From Arthrobacter woluwensis (GTDB lineage Bacteria; Actinomycetota; Actinomycetes; Actinomycetales; Micrococcaceae): a stretch of DNA of 64,000 bases. Under the pieces are notes generated by a model that worked only from the letters and a program-made list of their open reading frames with translations, did not search any database and was not told where the DNA came from. This document shows, piece after piece, positions 51,881 to 60,465 of the stretch (position 1 is its first letter; every line of letters begins with the position of its first letter). A program made the translations under genes and the position numbers. The stretch lies in contig NZ_FNSN01000003.1 in assembly GCF_900105345.1 (NCBI RefSeq), forward strand, positions 3,224,001 through 3,288,000. Direction: 5' to 3'.

Positions 51881-52486
51881 TGACGGGAGCCCGCCCAGCA
51901 ATGGGCGGGTACACACCAAGGGCAGGATCGTAGCGAACAGGACCACACGCCCCCTGTAGGGTCCTCAGCCTGGTGCAACACCAGGCCTGTCCACTGGGTT
52001 GATCACCCACGCGCCATCAGCGAAAGATGGCACCCGACGCAGCGAGAGCGATCCACAATCGACCTGCGCCATAACTGCCAGCCTTCCCCCGGGAATGGCT
52101 GGCCCGCGTTGCCCCATCACGGGGAGATGCACCGCCTCAGCCCACGGGCTGAGTGCACGCGATAGTAGCTCAGTTGGTAGAGCGCCGTCCTTCCAAGTCG
52201 GGAGCCTGGGTTCAACTCCCAGCTATCGCTCTCGTGGTCATGGAGACCGCTGCTAGGTACTAGGACAAGTTCCCTAAACGTGCTGGCGAACGGTAAGCCG
52301 GGTGACGTCAACGCTCAGCGTTGGCAGAGGACCGAGCTTAGCGGCGGCCTAAGAACGAGGCGACGCTACGCGCCTACTCCATGACCATGTTCACTCCCAG
52401 CGCGGTCGCTGGGTCACGACGACCGCACCGCTGGATCCCCGGCCCACCCGGGAACGAGCCGGGAGCCTGGCACCAAGGAGGCCCAC
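51881..52486 (+). ncRNA. Candidate large structured phage RNA with embedded tRNA
   Basis: About 600 bases without a plausible gene but dense in stable hairpins. Before the tRNA: 51889-51910 (loop GCAA), 51939-51965, 51968-51986 (8 bp), 52013-52031, 52077-52103 (7 plus 5 bp), 52136-52153 (8 bp), and a long-range GGATCG/CGATCC pair (51925-51930 with 52049-52054). After it: an 11-bp perfect long-range helix TGGTCATGGAG/CTCCATGACCA (52235-52245 with 52377-52387) enclosing smaller hairpins, then 52396-52413 (7 bp). Size, phage setting and tRNA resemble GOLLD and ROOL RNAs; I cannot confirm a family match. Confidence 0.5.
52159..52230 (+). tRNA. tRNA-Gly(UCC)
   Basis: Acceptor GCGATAG/CTATCGC, D arm GCTCAGTTGGTAGAGC, anticodon loop CTTCCAA (anticodon TCC) and T arm CTGGG-TTCAACT-CCCAG, with T as discriminator and no encoded CCA. 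The anticodon stem CCGTC/GTCGG has one T-T mismatch. Phage-encoded; it would read GGA codons, which are rare in a high-GC host. Confidence 0.88.
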
Positions 52487-52654
52487 ATGCCACCCTGCGA
52501 CCAATGCCGAGTAGCCCGCTCAATCATGCGCCTCGACACACCAGCCGGCCCCCTCTACCTCTGCTGGCACCACAGCAAAGACACCGACGGCCTCACACTC
52601 CAAGACGGCTGGGCCAAAGCCTACGACACCGACGCCATCAAGGAACTCCGGTGA
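52487..52654 (+). CDS. Small zinc-binding protein, 55 residues
   Basis: MPPCDQCRVARSIMRLDTPAGPLYLCWHHSKD has a Cys-x-x-Cys and Cys-x-His-His set, as in small actinobacterial zinc-ribbon proteins (DUF7455-like). AAGGAGGCCCAC precedes ATG. Function unknown. Confidence 0.7.
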   Translation: MPPCDQCRVARSIMRLDTPAGPLYLCWHHSKDTDGLTLQDGWAKAYDTDAIKELR

Positions 52655-52685
52655 AACAAACCCCCGCCCCACGCAAGGAGGGCCC

Positions 52686-52916
52686 ATGGCAAACGACATT
52701 CGGAAGCTGAGCATCCACGAGGTCACCAAGCTCCCTGACCTCGTGACCGTGGACCACACGAAAGGAGCCGTGCCGCTCCTCATCGACGGCCAGCCCTTCC
52801 CGTGGTACCTGTCCGCCGACGAAGGTATCCACGTGAGCCTTTACGAGCCCAGGAGCGGCATACAGCAGGTCACCATCACACTCCTGGCCGAGCGTGTCCG
52901 CGTCATCCCCGAGTAA
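52686..52916 (+). CDS. Hypothetical phage protein, 76 residues
   Basis: MANDIRKLSIHEVTKLPDLVTVDHTKGAVPLLIDGQPFPWYLSADEGIHV ... ; beta-rich. This type commonly lies just before HNH and terminase genes in actinophages. GCAAGGAGGGCCC upstream. Confidence 0.68.
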   Translation: MANDIRKLSIHEVTKLPDLVTVDHTKGAVPLLIDGQPFPWYLSADEGIHVSLYEPRSGIQQVTITLLAERVRVIPE

Positions 52917-52919
52917 CCA

Positions 52920-53222
52920 ATGGTCACCAGCCGCACAGGCACAGGCCAATGGAAACGCGTCGTACGCGAACGCAGACGCATCGACCAAGAACGCGGCCTC
53001 ACACGGTGCCCACACTGCGGCGTATGGCTCAACTGGGAACAAGGCCGACTCCCCAACAGCGCCGAAGTAGACCACATCACCCCCCACTCCCTCGGCGGAC
53101 CAGACACCCTCGCCAACTCCCAGACGCTATGCCGCCTCTGCAACCAACAACTCGGAAACAAACGCCGCAAAGGCCGACCGAAGCCAGCCATCGCGGACCC
53201 AGTGACAACAGTCAACTGGTGA
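52920..53222 (+). CDS. HNH endonuclease next to terminase
   Basis: 100 residues. RCPHCGVWL, then SAEVDHITPHSLGGPDTLANSQTLCRLCNQQLGNKRR: HNH core with two CxxC zinc pairs. HNH proteins in this position work with terminase in cohesive-end packaging of HK97-like phages. Confidence 0.9.
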   Translation: MVTSRTGTGQWKRVVRERRRIDQERGLTRCPHCGVWLNWEQGRLPNSAEVDHITPHSLGGPDTLANSQTLCRLCNQQLGNKRRKGRPKPAIADPVTTVNW

Positions 53223-53355
53223 CCCCAGGGGGAACCCGGTCCCCCACCCCGCCCAAGTCGCTCTCGCGGCATAGCGATCTCTCCCCGTTCCTTTTTCCAC
53301 ATAGAGGGAAAGGCGGTTTTTCCGCATTGCGGAATTAGTTGATGTTTCAGAAGAG
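53223..53355. promoter_or_regulatory. Gap before terminase, possible cos region
   Basis: Holds a perfect inverted repeat TTCCGCA-T-TGCGGAA (53320-53334) and a T-rich stretch. In cos-type phages the packaging site usually lies close to the small terminase gene. No direct proof here. Confidence 0.35.
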
Positions 53356-53694
53356 GTGATTCGTTTGACGTCGAAGAAGACACTCCGAGTCGCGGGGCCT
53401 GAAGATGAGGCCGTTGAGGCTGCGAGAAGCGCTGAGCCGATGTCAGTTTTTGAAGCCTCGAAGCTATCACCACTCTACCTGCGAAGGGCGTTACGAGACA
53501 AGATCTCGATGGACATTGACAACGGCGTTCCGCCTCGGGATCTTGCTGCGCTGTCGAAGAGGTTGGTGGATCTCGCCAAGGAGATCGAGGCCCTTGAGGC
53601 GAAGGAAGCCCAGGAGGACGAGGAAGAGCGTTCCCGGGCAGAGGCAGGGGTGAAGGCTGGTGGCAACAGGTGGGAAGGACCGACTGCTATCTGA
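53356..53694 (+). CDS. Terminase small subunit
   Basis: 112 residues from GTG 53356 or slightly shorter from TTG 53365, which has better ribosome spacing. LSPLYLRRALRDKISMDIDNGVPPRDLAALSKRLVDLAKEIEALEAKE is the helical part typical of actinophage small terminases that bind the packaging site. Overlaps the large subunit by 35 bases. Confidence 0.78.
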   Translation: MIRLTSKKTLRVAGPEDEAVEAARSAEPMSVFEASKLSPLYLRRALRDKISMDIDNGVPPRDLAALSKRLVDLAKEIEALEAKEAQEDEEERSRAEAGVKAGGNRWEGPTAI

Positions 53695-55111
53695 GGTAGC
53701 CCGCCACCTGCTGATGCCAGAGGGCATCATGACGCACCGTTGGCCGGAGATCGCGCCGGAGCTGGACCGGATGGGTATCGACATGGATACCTGGCAGGTC
53801 GGCTTGAGCAAGGCGATTACCGCGCAGCGCGAGGATGGCCTGTATGCATGCGGTATCGGTGGGGCGATCATCTCCATCCCCCGGCAGGTCGGCAAGACGT
53901 TCACCATCGGTGCCCTGATCTTCGCTCTCTGTCAGAGAGACCCTGGGACTCTTGTTCTCTGGACAGCTCACCGAACCAGGACTCACAACGAGACCTTCAA
54001 GGCCATGGAGTCCATGGCGAAGCGTAAGCGGATCGCCCCGTTCATCAAGGCGATCCGCAAGACCAATGGTGAGCAGGAGATCGAGTTCACCAACGGGTCG
54101 CGGATCCTGTTCGGTGCCCGTGAGGCTGGCTTCGGGCGTGGCTTCGCGGAGGTGGACATCATCGTCCTGGATGAGGCTCAGATTCTCACCGAGAAGGCGA
54201 TGGAAGACATGGTGCCGGCGACGAACGCCGCCGCGAACGGTCTGGTCATCCTGATCGGCACCCCGCCGCGTCCGATTGACCCGGGCGAGGTGTTCAGCGG
54301 CCGCCGTTCCGCCAAGCTGCACGACGACGACCCCGACACCCTCTATGTCGAGTTCTCCGCTGACCCGCACGCCAACCCGGACGACGAATCCCAGTGGGCG
54401 AAAGCCAACCCATCCTTCCCTCACCGTGTGAAGCGTGCCGCGATCCTGCGGATGCGGAAGCTCTTGGGGAACGTCGAATCGTTCCTCCGTGAGGGCCTTG
54501 GTATCTGGGATGAGCGGACGACGGTCAAGACGGCCTTCTCTCCGGGCCTGTGGGCCAAGTGCAAGGGCACTAAGCCTGAGGGTGGCCGGAAGGTCTTCGG
54601 GGTGAAGTTCTCCCCGGACGGCGCGACCGTGGCTCTCTCCGGTGCTCTGCGTCCGGACGACCCGGACGCGCCGATTTTCGTGGAGGCGATCAAGTCCATG
54701 TCGGCGTCTGAGTCCACTGCCTGGCTCGTTGACTTCCTGGTCGAGCGGAAGGACGAGGCCGCGCAGATCGTCATCGACGGTCGCTCCGGGGTCGGGTTCC
54801 TCGTGAACGCGCTTCGCCAGGAGAAAGTGCCGGCCAAGGCCATCCTGACCCCGAACACCGAGGAAGTCATCGCCGCGCACTCCATGTTCGAACGTGGCGT
54901 GATCGAAGGCGGCCTCGAGCACTCTGGCGAGAGTGAACTGACCACACAGGCTGAGGCGGCCATCAAGCGCAAGATCGGCAAAGCTGGCGGCTTCGGCTGG
55001 GACTCCCCCGCCGACGGGACCAGCGTCGCCCTACTGGACGCCGCCACCCTGGCGTACTGGGGCGCAAAGACCACGAAACGACGGCCTGGCCGGAAGGGAG
55101 GGTTCCTATGA
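53660..55111 (+). CDS. Terminase large subunit
   Basis: 483 residues. Walker A ISIPRQVGKTFT (residues 74-80), Walker B VDIIVLDEAQ (Asp171, Glu172), motif LIGTPPRP, then a nuclease domain with VFGVKFSPDG and IVIDGRSGVG carrying acidic residues. It pumps and cuts DNA at the portal. GTG start, overlap of four bases with the portal gene. Confidence 0.94.
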   Translation: MATGGKDRLLSEVARHLLMPEGIMTHRWPEIAPELDRMGIDMDTWQVGLSKAITAQREDGLYACGIGGAIISIPRQVGKTFTIGALIFALCQRDPGTLVLWTAHRTRTHNETFKAMESMAKRKRIAPFIKAIRKTNGEQEIEFTNGSRILFGAREAGFGRGFAEVDIIVLDEAQILTEKAMEDMVPATNAAANGLVILIGTPPRPIDPGEVFSGRRSAKLHDDDPDTLYVEFSADPHANPDDESQWAKANPSFPHRVKRAAILRMRKLLGNVESFLREGLGIWDERTTVKTAFSPGLWAKCKGTKPEGGRKVFGVKFSPDGATVALSGALRPDDPDAPIFVEAIKSMSASESTAWLVDFLVERKDEAAQIVIDGRSGVGFLVNALRQEKVPAKAILTPNTEEVIAAHSMFERGVIEGGLEHSGESELTTQAEAAIKRKIGKAGGFGWDSPADGTSVALLDAATLAYWGAKTTKRRPGRKGGFL

Positions 55112-56571
55112 GTTGGGGCTACCAGGATCTTTCCAAACTGACGGTCGAAGGGCTCGGCGATGATGAGCTGAGGATCGCCCGGAAGCTGTTTGCTACGTGG
55201 GCGGCCCGCCTGCCGAAGACGCTGCGCCGGTCCCAGTACGCGGATGCTGAGAACCCGTTCAAGGACCTCGGCATCGCTCTGCCGCCTCAGCTTCGGAACG
55301 CGAAGTTCTATCTGTCCTGGGCAGCCATGGCGGTTCGTAGGCCTTCCCTGCGGGTGCAGTTTGATGGCCTTCATCTTCCTGGTTCTGAGGACCCGTTCGA
55401 TCTTGGCGAGGTGTTGAAGGCCAACAACTTCGGGCTCGAGTTCCAGCAGGCCGTGACCGGCGCGAATAAGCATTCGGTGTCGTTCATGACCGTTGCTAAG
55501 GGTACTGATGGTGAAGCGCCTGCCCAGATCATTGGGCATTCCGCAGAGTCTGCTGCTGGCATCTGGGACAGGCGTAAGCGTCGAATGTCGGCGCTCCTGA
55601 CCATCACTGACGTCGATCAGCTCAGCAACCCTACCGAGTTCGTCCTGTGGCTCGAAGACTCAGTGATCACGTGCAAGCTTGATGATGGCAAGTGGAAGTC
55701 GAACAAGGAAAAACATTCGATTGGGCGCGTCCTTGCCGTTGCCATCCGTAACGATCCGCAAGGCAATGCACCGTTCGGTCGATCCCGCCTGACGAATTCC
55801 GTGATGGCCCTGAACGACATGGCAGTTCGTGCGTTCGTTCGTATGGAAGGCAACGCCGAGTTCTACTCGACCCCGCAGCTCGCGATCTTGGGCATTGCGG
55901 AGGATGCCTTCAGCGGTTCGGTGGAAGAGGCCAAATTCAAGCTCGCTATGGCCCGTCTGCTTGCCCTGACGAAGGACGAGGACGGGGATATCCCGCAGCT
56001 CAAACAGCTGCAGCAGGCGACGATGACACCTCACAGCGACATGCTCCGGACAGTTGCGATGGCGTTCAGCGGCGAGACTGGCTTGTCACCATCTTCTCTC
56101 GGCGTGCTTCATGATCAGCCGTCCAGCGCCGAGGCGATCCGTGCGGCAGAGCATGAGCTACTGATCGACATCATGTGGCAGAACCAGTACGTGCTTGCCC
56201 CTGCTGTCGAAGAGATCGCCGGGTTGGCTTACATGGTCAAGGAGGACGAGACGAGCCTCCCGGACGAGTTCTGGAAGCTCTCGGCACGGTTCCGTAATCC
56301 GGAGTTCCGCTCGATGTCGGCTGAGGCTGATGCCCTCACGAAGCTCGCCCCTGTGCTTCCTCAGATCATCCAGTACCCGACTCTTGCTGGCCGGGTCTTC
56401 ACCGATGACGAGGTGGACAGCCTGCGCCAGGAGGCCCAGAAGGGAATGGTCTCAGACTTCATCAACCGCGTGGCCGGTCAAAGCGCGGTTACTCCTGAGG
56501 TTGCCGCTGAGGTCGCCAAGGGGGCCGACAACCAGCAAGGCAGAGCATCTATTTCAGGGGGGGGCAAGTAG
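55108..56571 (+). CDS. Portal protein (SPP1 gp6-like), out of frame near its end
   Basis: 487 residues read to TAG at 56569-56571. NPFKDLGIALPPQLRNAKFYLSWAAMAV, IGHSAESAAGIWDRR, PFGRSRLTNSVMALNDMAVRAFVRMEGNAEFYSTPQ and SAEAIRAAEHELLIDI are portal-family regions. The reading frame ends just after a run of eight G (56557-56564). The next frame goes on with an obvious portal C-terminus (see next entry), so a one-base shift has cut about 53 residues. With seven G the product would be 540 residues. Confidence 0.9.
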   Translation: MSWGYQDLSKLTVEGLGDDELRIARKLFATWAARLPKTLRRSQYADAENPFKDLGIALPPQLRNAKFYLSWAAMAVRRPSLRVQFDGLHLPGSEDPFDLGEVLKANNFGLEFQQAVTGANKHSVSFMTVAKGTDGEAPAQIIGHSAESAAGIWDRRKRRMSALLTITDVDQLSNPTEFVLWLEDSVITCKLDDGKWKSNKEKHSIGRVLAVAIRNDPQGNAPFGRSRLTNSVMALNDMAVRAFVRMEGNAEFYSTPQLAILGIAEDAFSGSVEEAKFKLAMARLLALTKDEDGDIPQLKQLQQATMTPHSDMLRTVAMAFSGETGLSPSSLGVLHDQPSSAEAIRAAEHELLIDIMWQNQYVLAPAVEEIAGLAYMVKEDETSLPDEFWKLSARFRNPEFRSMSAEADALTKLAPVLPQIIQYPTLAGRVFTDDEVDSLRQEAQKGMVSDFINRVAGQSAVTPEVAAEVAKGADNQQGRASISGGGK

Positions 56572-56731
56572 TGCACTAGAGGACGCCCAGGTGCTGAAGG
56601 CAAAGGCTGACGCACTCGGTGTTCTGCGTCGCGCCGGTGTTGAGGCATCGTCTGCTGCCTCCCTTGCGGGGCTACCCGATGTGCAGTTCATGCCAGGTTC
56701 CCCGATCACGATTCGTGAGCCGGGTACCTGA
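56557..56731 (+). other. Displaced portal C-terminus after a G8 tract
   Basis: From the G run the second frame reads SSALEDAQVLKAKADALGVLRRAGVEASSAASLAGLPDVQF, matching the usual end of actinophage portal proteins (LKAKADALGVLIRAGV pattern). It has no start codon of its own. The run may be a replication slip, a phase-variable tract, or a sequencing error. Confidence 0.82.
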
Positions 56732-56751
56732 CATCTTCGAGGAGGGCTCTT

Positions 56752-57648
56752 GTGATTCCTCTCGCCATGGTCAATGGCTACTCGTTGCTCCTTAGTGAGC
56801 TTTCGACCCGGGCTCTTGTTGACCTGCAGCGCACTATCGGCCCGGTCCTTGACGCGTCGCCTGAGGTGAAGCAGCGGACCATGCGGGACCTGTTGCCGGT
56901 GCTGGGTGACCAGTACGCGGGGATGACGTCGCTGATCTCGGCGCAATTCTTCACGGAGCTGCAACAGGTCCTTGAGGTCCGTAACCCTGTGGACGCGCAG
57001 AGCCTCGCCGGCGCGGGTAGTGACCGGTGGAGTTCGTTGGCTGGTTGGGCTTCCCGCCCTGCTGTGTTCGAGCAGGGCGGTAACGCGTTGATGTTCTCGC
57101 TCCTGTCCGGTGGGCTGACACGGATTCTTACGTCGATGGCGGCTGACACGATGATCGGCAACGCCGAGGCGCAGGGCGGCATGGGTTACCAGCGCGTCCC
57201 CAAGCCGGGTTGCTGCGCGTTCTGCGGGATGCTCGCCTCCCGCGGTGCCGCCTACACCTCCCGGGACTCTGCCGGGACTGTGGTGGGCCGTGGCGTGCCG
57301 TTGGAGAAGACCAAGGGCCGCCGTGGCGGGCAGGGCAGGGGCATCAACCCCCGGGGCTCCCGTCGCCTGGGCGAGTCCTTCCACGACCACTGCCGCTGCG
57401 CCGTCGTCGCGGTCACACCTCAGAACGCGGTGCAGATGCAGGCCGACGCGGACCGCTACCTGGATACCTACCGCAAGGGCTACGAGCAGGCCCAGGACGG
57501 CAAGATCTGGGTCCCTGCCCAACGTACACAGGACGGCTCCCGTTCCGGCACCGGCCACTGGGAAACCCCCATTGGTGAGAAGTCCTCTCCCAAGGACCGG
57601 ACCAGCCAGGTCCTTCAGTACATGCGCGCCGAACTCGGCGTGAAGTGA
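56752..57648 (+). CDS. MuF-like minor head protein
   Basis: 298 residues. Helical N-terminal part and the MuF C-terminal core: RVPKPGCCAFCGMLASRGAAYTS and ESFHDHCRCAVVAVTP, with conserved Cys and His. It associates with the portal and is in some actinophages called capsid maturation protease. GTG start with GAGGAGGG. Confidence 0.88.
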   Translation: MIPLAMVNGYSLLLSELSTRALVDLQRTIGPVLDASPEVKQRTMRDLLPVLGDQYAGMTSLISAQFFTELQQVLEVRNPVDAQSLAGAGSDRWSSLAGWASRPAVFEQGGNALMFSLLSGGLTRILTSMAADTMIGNAEAQGGMGYQRVPKPGCCAFCGMLASRGAAYTSRDSAGTVVGRGVPLEKTKGRRGGQGRGINPRGSRRLGESFHDHCRCAVVAVTPQNAVQMQADADRYLDTYRKGYEQAQDGKIWVPAQRTQDGSRSGTGHWETPIGEKSSPKDRTSQVLQYMRAELGVK

Positions 57649-57743
57649 CTTCCACGGTTCTCCCGTGAAGCGGTACGCGCCCGTCTGCGCGGTTTTCACC
57701 CTCTATGCCCGTACGGGGCCTAAACGGAAAGTGAGGTGCCGCC

Positions 57744-58238
57744 TTGGGCGACACGAACAACACCGCACCAGCGGGAGAATCCACCGAGCCCCTGCCCCAG
57801 CCCGAGCCGAAGGCATTCGTCCCGCCTGCCACGCAGGAGGACCTTGACCGGATCGTGGGCCAGCGTCTGGCTCGTGAACGCGACAAGTACGCGGACTACG
57901 AGGAACTGAAGGCCAAGGCTGAACAGTTCACGAAGCTCGAGGAAGCGAACAAGACCGAACTGCAGAAGGCTACCGAGCGGGCTGAACAGCTCGCCAAGGA
58001 GAACGCCACTCTTCAGGCGACCGCACTGCGCGCCTCTGTGGCAGCCGCTAAGGGCGTCCCGGAGAACCTTCTGAGCGGTGGAACCAGGGAAGAGATTGAA
58101 GCCGCCGCTGACGCGCTTCTGGCCTTCCGTGGGACCAAGCAGACCGCACCTGTCGTCCCCGCCCAGGGGAAGACCCCATCCAAGATCACCGACGACCCGA
58201 CCCGGGAGACGGCTCGGAAGCTCTTCGGCAACAACTAA
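57744..58238 (+). CDS. Scaffolding protein
   Basis: 164 residues. Pro/Glu start, then a coiled coil (YADYEELKAKAEQFTKLEEANKTELQKATERAEQLAKENATLQ) and a C-terminal PTRETARKLFGNN. This is the standard shape and position of siphovirus scaffolds just before the major capsid gene. TTG start with GAGGTG eight bases upstream. Confidence 0.88.
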   Translation: MGDTNNTAPAGESTEPLPQPEPKAFVPPATQEDLDRIVGQRLARERDKYADYEELKAKAEQFTKLEEANKTELQKATERAEQLAKENATLQATALRASVAAAKGVPENLLSGGTREEIEAAADALLAFRGTKQTAPVVPAQGKTPSKITDDPTRETARKLFGNN

Positions 58239-58257
58239 CCCCACCTGGAGGTAAATC

Positions 58258-59187
58258 ATGGCCGTTTTCACGACCACCGACGCCAAGGTGATGCTCCCCA
58301 AGAACATCGCTGACGGCATTGTCACGGAAGCCCGTACGGGCTCGACCGTTGGCCAGCTCTCCGCCCGCGAACCTCAGCGGTTCGGCGAGACGGAGTACAT
58401 CATCTTCAACGACTTCCCGAAGGCGGAGTTCGTGGAGGAGGGAGCCCAGAAGGGTTCCACCACGGGCGGCTTCACCTCCGTGAAATCCACCCCGAAGAAG
58501 GCGCAGGTCACTCTCCGTTTCAATCAGGAAGTCCAGTGGGCAGACGAGGATTACCAGCTTGGCATCCTGTCCGAGCTGGCCACTGCGGGCAGTAAGGCAC
58601 TGTCCCGAGGTCTTGATCTGGGCCTGTACCACCGCATCAACCCGCTCACGGGCACCGTGATCTCGAGCTGGTCGAACTACCTGAACGCCACCACGAAGCG
58701 CGTGGAGATCACCGCGTCCTCGGAGGCAGATCAGGACATTCGTGCCGCTGTCGGTCTGCTGGTGAACTCCCCGACTAACTGGGGTGTCAACGGCATCGCC
58801 CTCGACCCGAAGATGGCCTGGGCCCTGGCGAACTTGCAGAGCAAGAACGCCGACGGCTCCCCCTCAGGTGTGCAGCGTTACCCGAACCTCGGCTTCGGCA
58901 CCAACGTCACCGACTTCCTCGGCGTCCCGGCAGCGACGGGCAACACCGTCTCCGGCACCCCGGAAGCGGCCGACACGAAGCTGCGCGCCATCGTTGGCGA
59001 CTTCCAGAACGGCATCCGCTGGGGCGTTCAGCGTGAACTCCCGGTCGAGCTGATCCGTTACGGCGACCCGGACGGCCAGGGCGACCTCATGCGAAACAAC
59101 CAGATCGCTCTCCGCCTCGAGATCGTCTACGGCTGGTACGTCTTCACGGACCGCTTCGCCGTCGTGGAAGACAAGGTGACCCCGTGA
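58258..59187 (+). CDS. Major capsid protein, HK97 fold
   Basis: 309 residues. MAVFTTTDAKVMLPKNIADGIVTEARTGSTVGQLS and RFGETEYIIFNDFPKAEFVEEGAQKG (E-loop and N-arm region), GIALDPKMAWALANLQ and C-terminal IALRLEIVYGWYVFTDRFAVVED fit HK97-type capsids. CTGGAGGTAAATC before ATG is a strong site suiting high expression. Confidence 0.93.
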   Translation: MAVFTTTDAKVMLPKNIADGIVTEARTGSTVGQLSAREPQRFGETEYIIFNDFPKAEFVEEGAQKGSTTGGFTSVKSTPKKAQVTLRFNQEVQWADEDYQLGILSELATAGSKALSRGLDLGLYHRINPLTGTVISSWSNYLNATTKRVEITASSEADQDIRAAVGLLVNSPTNWGVNGIALDPKMAWALANLQSKNADGSPSGVQRYPNLGFGTNVTDFLGVPAATGNTVSGTPEAADTKLRAIVGDFQNGIRWGVQRELPVELIRYGDPDGQGDLMRNNQIALRLEIVYGWYVFTDRFAVVEDKVTP

Positions 59188-59396
59188 GCCGCCGGATGAT
59201 CGACACCTACACCGGATCCACCGTCGTCGTTGACGACGAGCTGGCCGAGTCCCTGGGTTCCCAGTACGTCCCGGAGGACGAGTACGAGGCCCCGGCGGGG
59301 CGCAAGCCGGCAGCCCGGAAGGCTGCGACCGGGCGAGCCGCCAAGGCCAAGGAACCCGAAGGCCATGGCGAGGGCGAGAAGTCCGAGGACGAGTAA
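59184..59396 (+). CDS. Small head protein, 70 residues
   Basis: MSRRMIDTYTGSTVVVDDELAESLGSQYVPEDEY, then an Ala/Lys/Glu-rich tail. Small proteins of this type follow the capsid gene in actinophages. GTG overlaps the capsid stop (GTGA). Confidence 0.72.
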   Translation: MSRRMIDTYTGSTVVVDDELAESLGSQYVPEDEYEAPAGRKPAARKAATGRAAKAKEPEGHGEGEKSEDE

Positions 59397-59408
59397 GGAG
59401 GTCGGGCC

Positions 59409-59891
59409 ATGGCTGATGTGACACCGTTTCCGTTCGCCACTGTGGAGGAACTGAAGCAGCGGTGGCCCGACTTCCCTACCGGGGGTGAAGCAGCGGCGAC
59501 GGTTGCCCTTGAGGATGCGTCCCAATTCATCTTGGACGTCTGCTCAGGGGCCGCCAACGCCAGCGCTTCGACCCGTCGCCGGGTCGTCTGCTCCGTCGTT
59601 CGCCGCGCAATGGGCACCCCCGACGGCGGCGAGGGCATGGAGTCTATGACTCAGGGGGCAGGGCCATTCCAGCAGACCTGGAAGATCTCGAACCCTGACG
59701 GTAACTACTACCTGAACAAGCAGGAGAAGATCGCGCTCGGCTGCGGGAAGTCCAAGGCTTTCGGGGTGCAGATCGCATTCCGCCCGGAAGGACGCCATCT
59801 GCCCTGGTGCAGTCTGAACTTCGGGGCAATGTACTGCTCCTGCGGGACAGACATCGCCGGGGAACCGATCTACGAAGGCGGGACACCATGA
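59409..59891 (+). CDS. Head-tail connector protein
   Basis: 160 residues. PFATVEELKQRWPDFPTGGEAAATVALEDASQFILDVCSG is the helical start of Gp6/Gp15-type connectors that attach to the portal. AAGGAGG before ATG. It overlaps the next gene by four bases. Confidence 0.84.
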   Translation: MADVTPFPFATVEELKQRWPDFPTGGEAAATVALEDASQFILDVCSGAANASASTRRRVVCSVVRRAMGTPDGGEGMESMTQGAGPFQQTWKISNPDGNYYLNKQEKIALGCGKSKAFGVQIAFRPEGRHLPWCSLNFGAMYCSCGTDIAGEPIYEGGTP

Positions 59892-60226
59892 AATTCCCCT
59901 CCCCCTACACGGTCGGTCACCAGGAGCGCATTGCGGGGGGCGAGGATCCTATGGGTGATCCGCTCCCGGAGCACTGGGAGGACCGCCCTGATCAGAAGGT
60001 CATGGGCTGGGCAACACCCGGTTCAGACGTGGAGATCCGCCCCACAGGCTCCGGAGTCGACCGGGATCTGGACCTCTATAGCCCCACCGGGTTCACGAAG
60101 CCCCAGGACAAGGTCATCATCGACGGCGTTGAGTTCTTCGCTGTCGGGTGGCCCGAGGACTACAACCACGGGCCTTGGCGATGGGCACCGGGTTACCGGA
60201 TCAACCTCAAGCGGGTGGAGGGCTGA
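59888..60226 (+). CDS. Head closure / connector protein
   Basis: 112 residues. TGFTKPQDKVIIDGVEFFAVGWPEDYNHGPWRWAPGYRINLKRVEG is the beta-barrel pattern of head closure proteins in this gene position. ATGA and TGATG overlaps. Confidence 0.8.
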   Translation: MKFPSPYTVGHQERIAGGEDPMGDPLPEHWEDRPDQKVMGWATPGSDVEIRPTGSGVDRDLDLYSPTGFTKPQDKVIIDGVEFFAVGWPEDYNHGPWRWAPGYRINLKRVEG

Positions 60227-60465
60227 TGGCAATCAGGGTGAAGCTCAACCAGCGAGGGTTCCGCGAACTTCGCAACGCACCACCTGTAGTCGCTTTCCTC
60301 GAGTCCCAGGCGGAACGCGTCGCGAATGCAGCCGGCCCAGGGTTCGAGACCGACACCCATACAGGTGGTGCCCGTGCTCGTGTTGCCATCTACCCCGACA
60401 CCGAAGAGGCGTACCGGGCTGAGGCGAAGTACGGTGCGCTGTCGAAGGCGGTGGGTAGTGGCTAA
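60226..60465 (+). CDS. Head-tail joining protein, 79 residues
   Basis: MAIRVKLNQRGFRELRNAPPVVAFLESQAERVANAAG ... RARVAIYPDTEEAYRAEAKYGAL is the HK97 gp10-like/neck protein pattern. Confidence 0.82.
   Translation: MAIRVKLNQRGFRELRNAPPVVAFLESQAERVANAAGPGFETDTHTGGARARVAIYPDTEEAYRAEAKYGALSKAVGSG

Noticed and set aside
52381-52710. A 109-codon plus-strand frame over the end of the structured region
   Set aside because: Pro/His/Arg-rich translation in a different frame from the small zinc-binding gene at 52487, which has a good ribosome site and Cys pairs.
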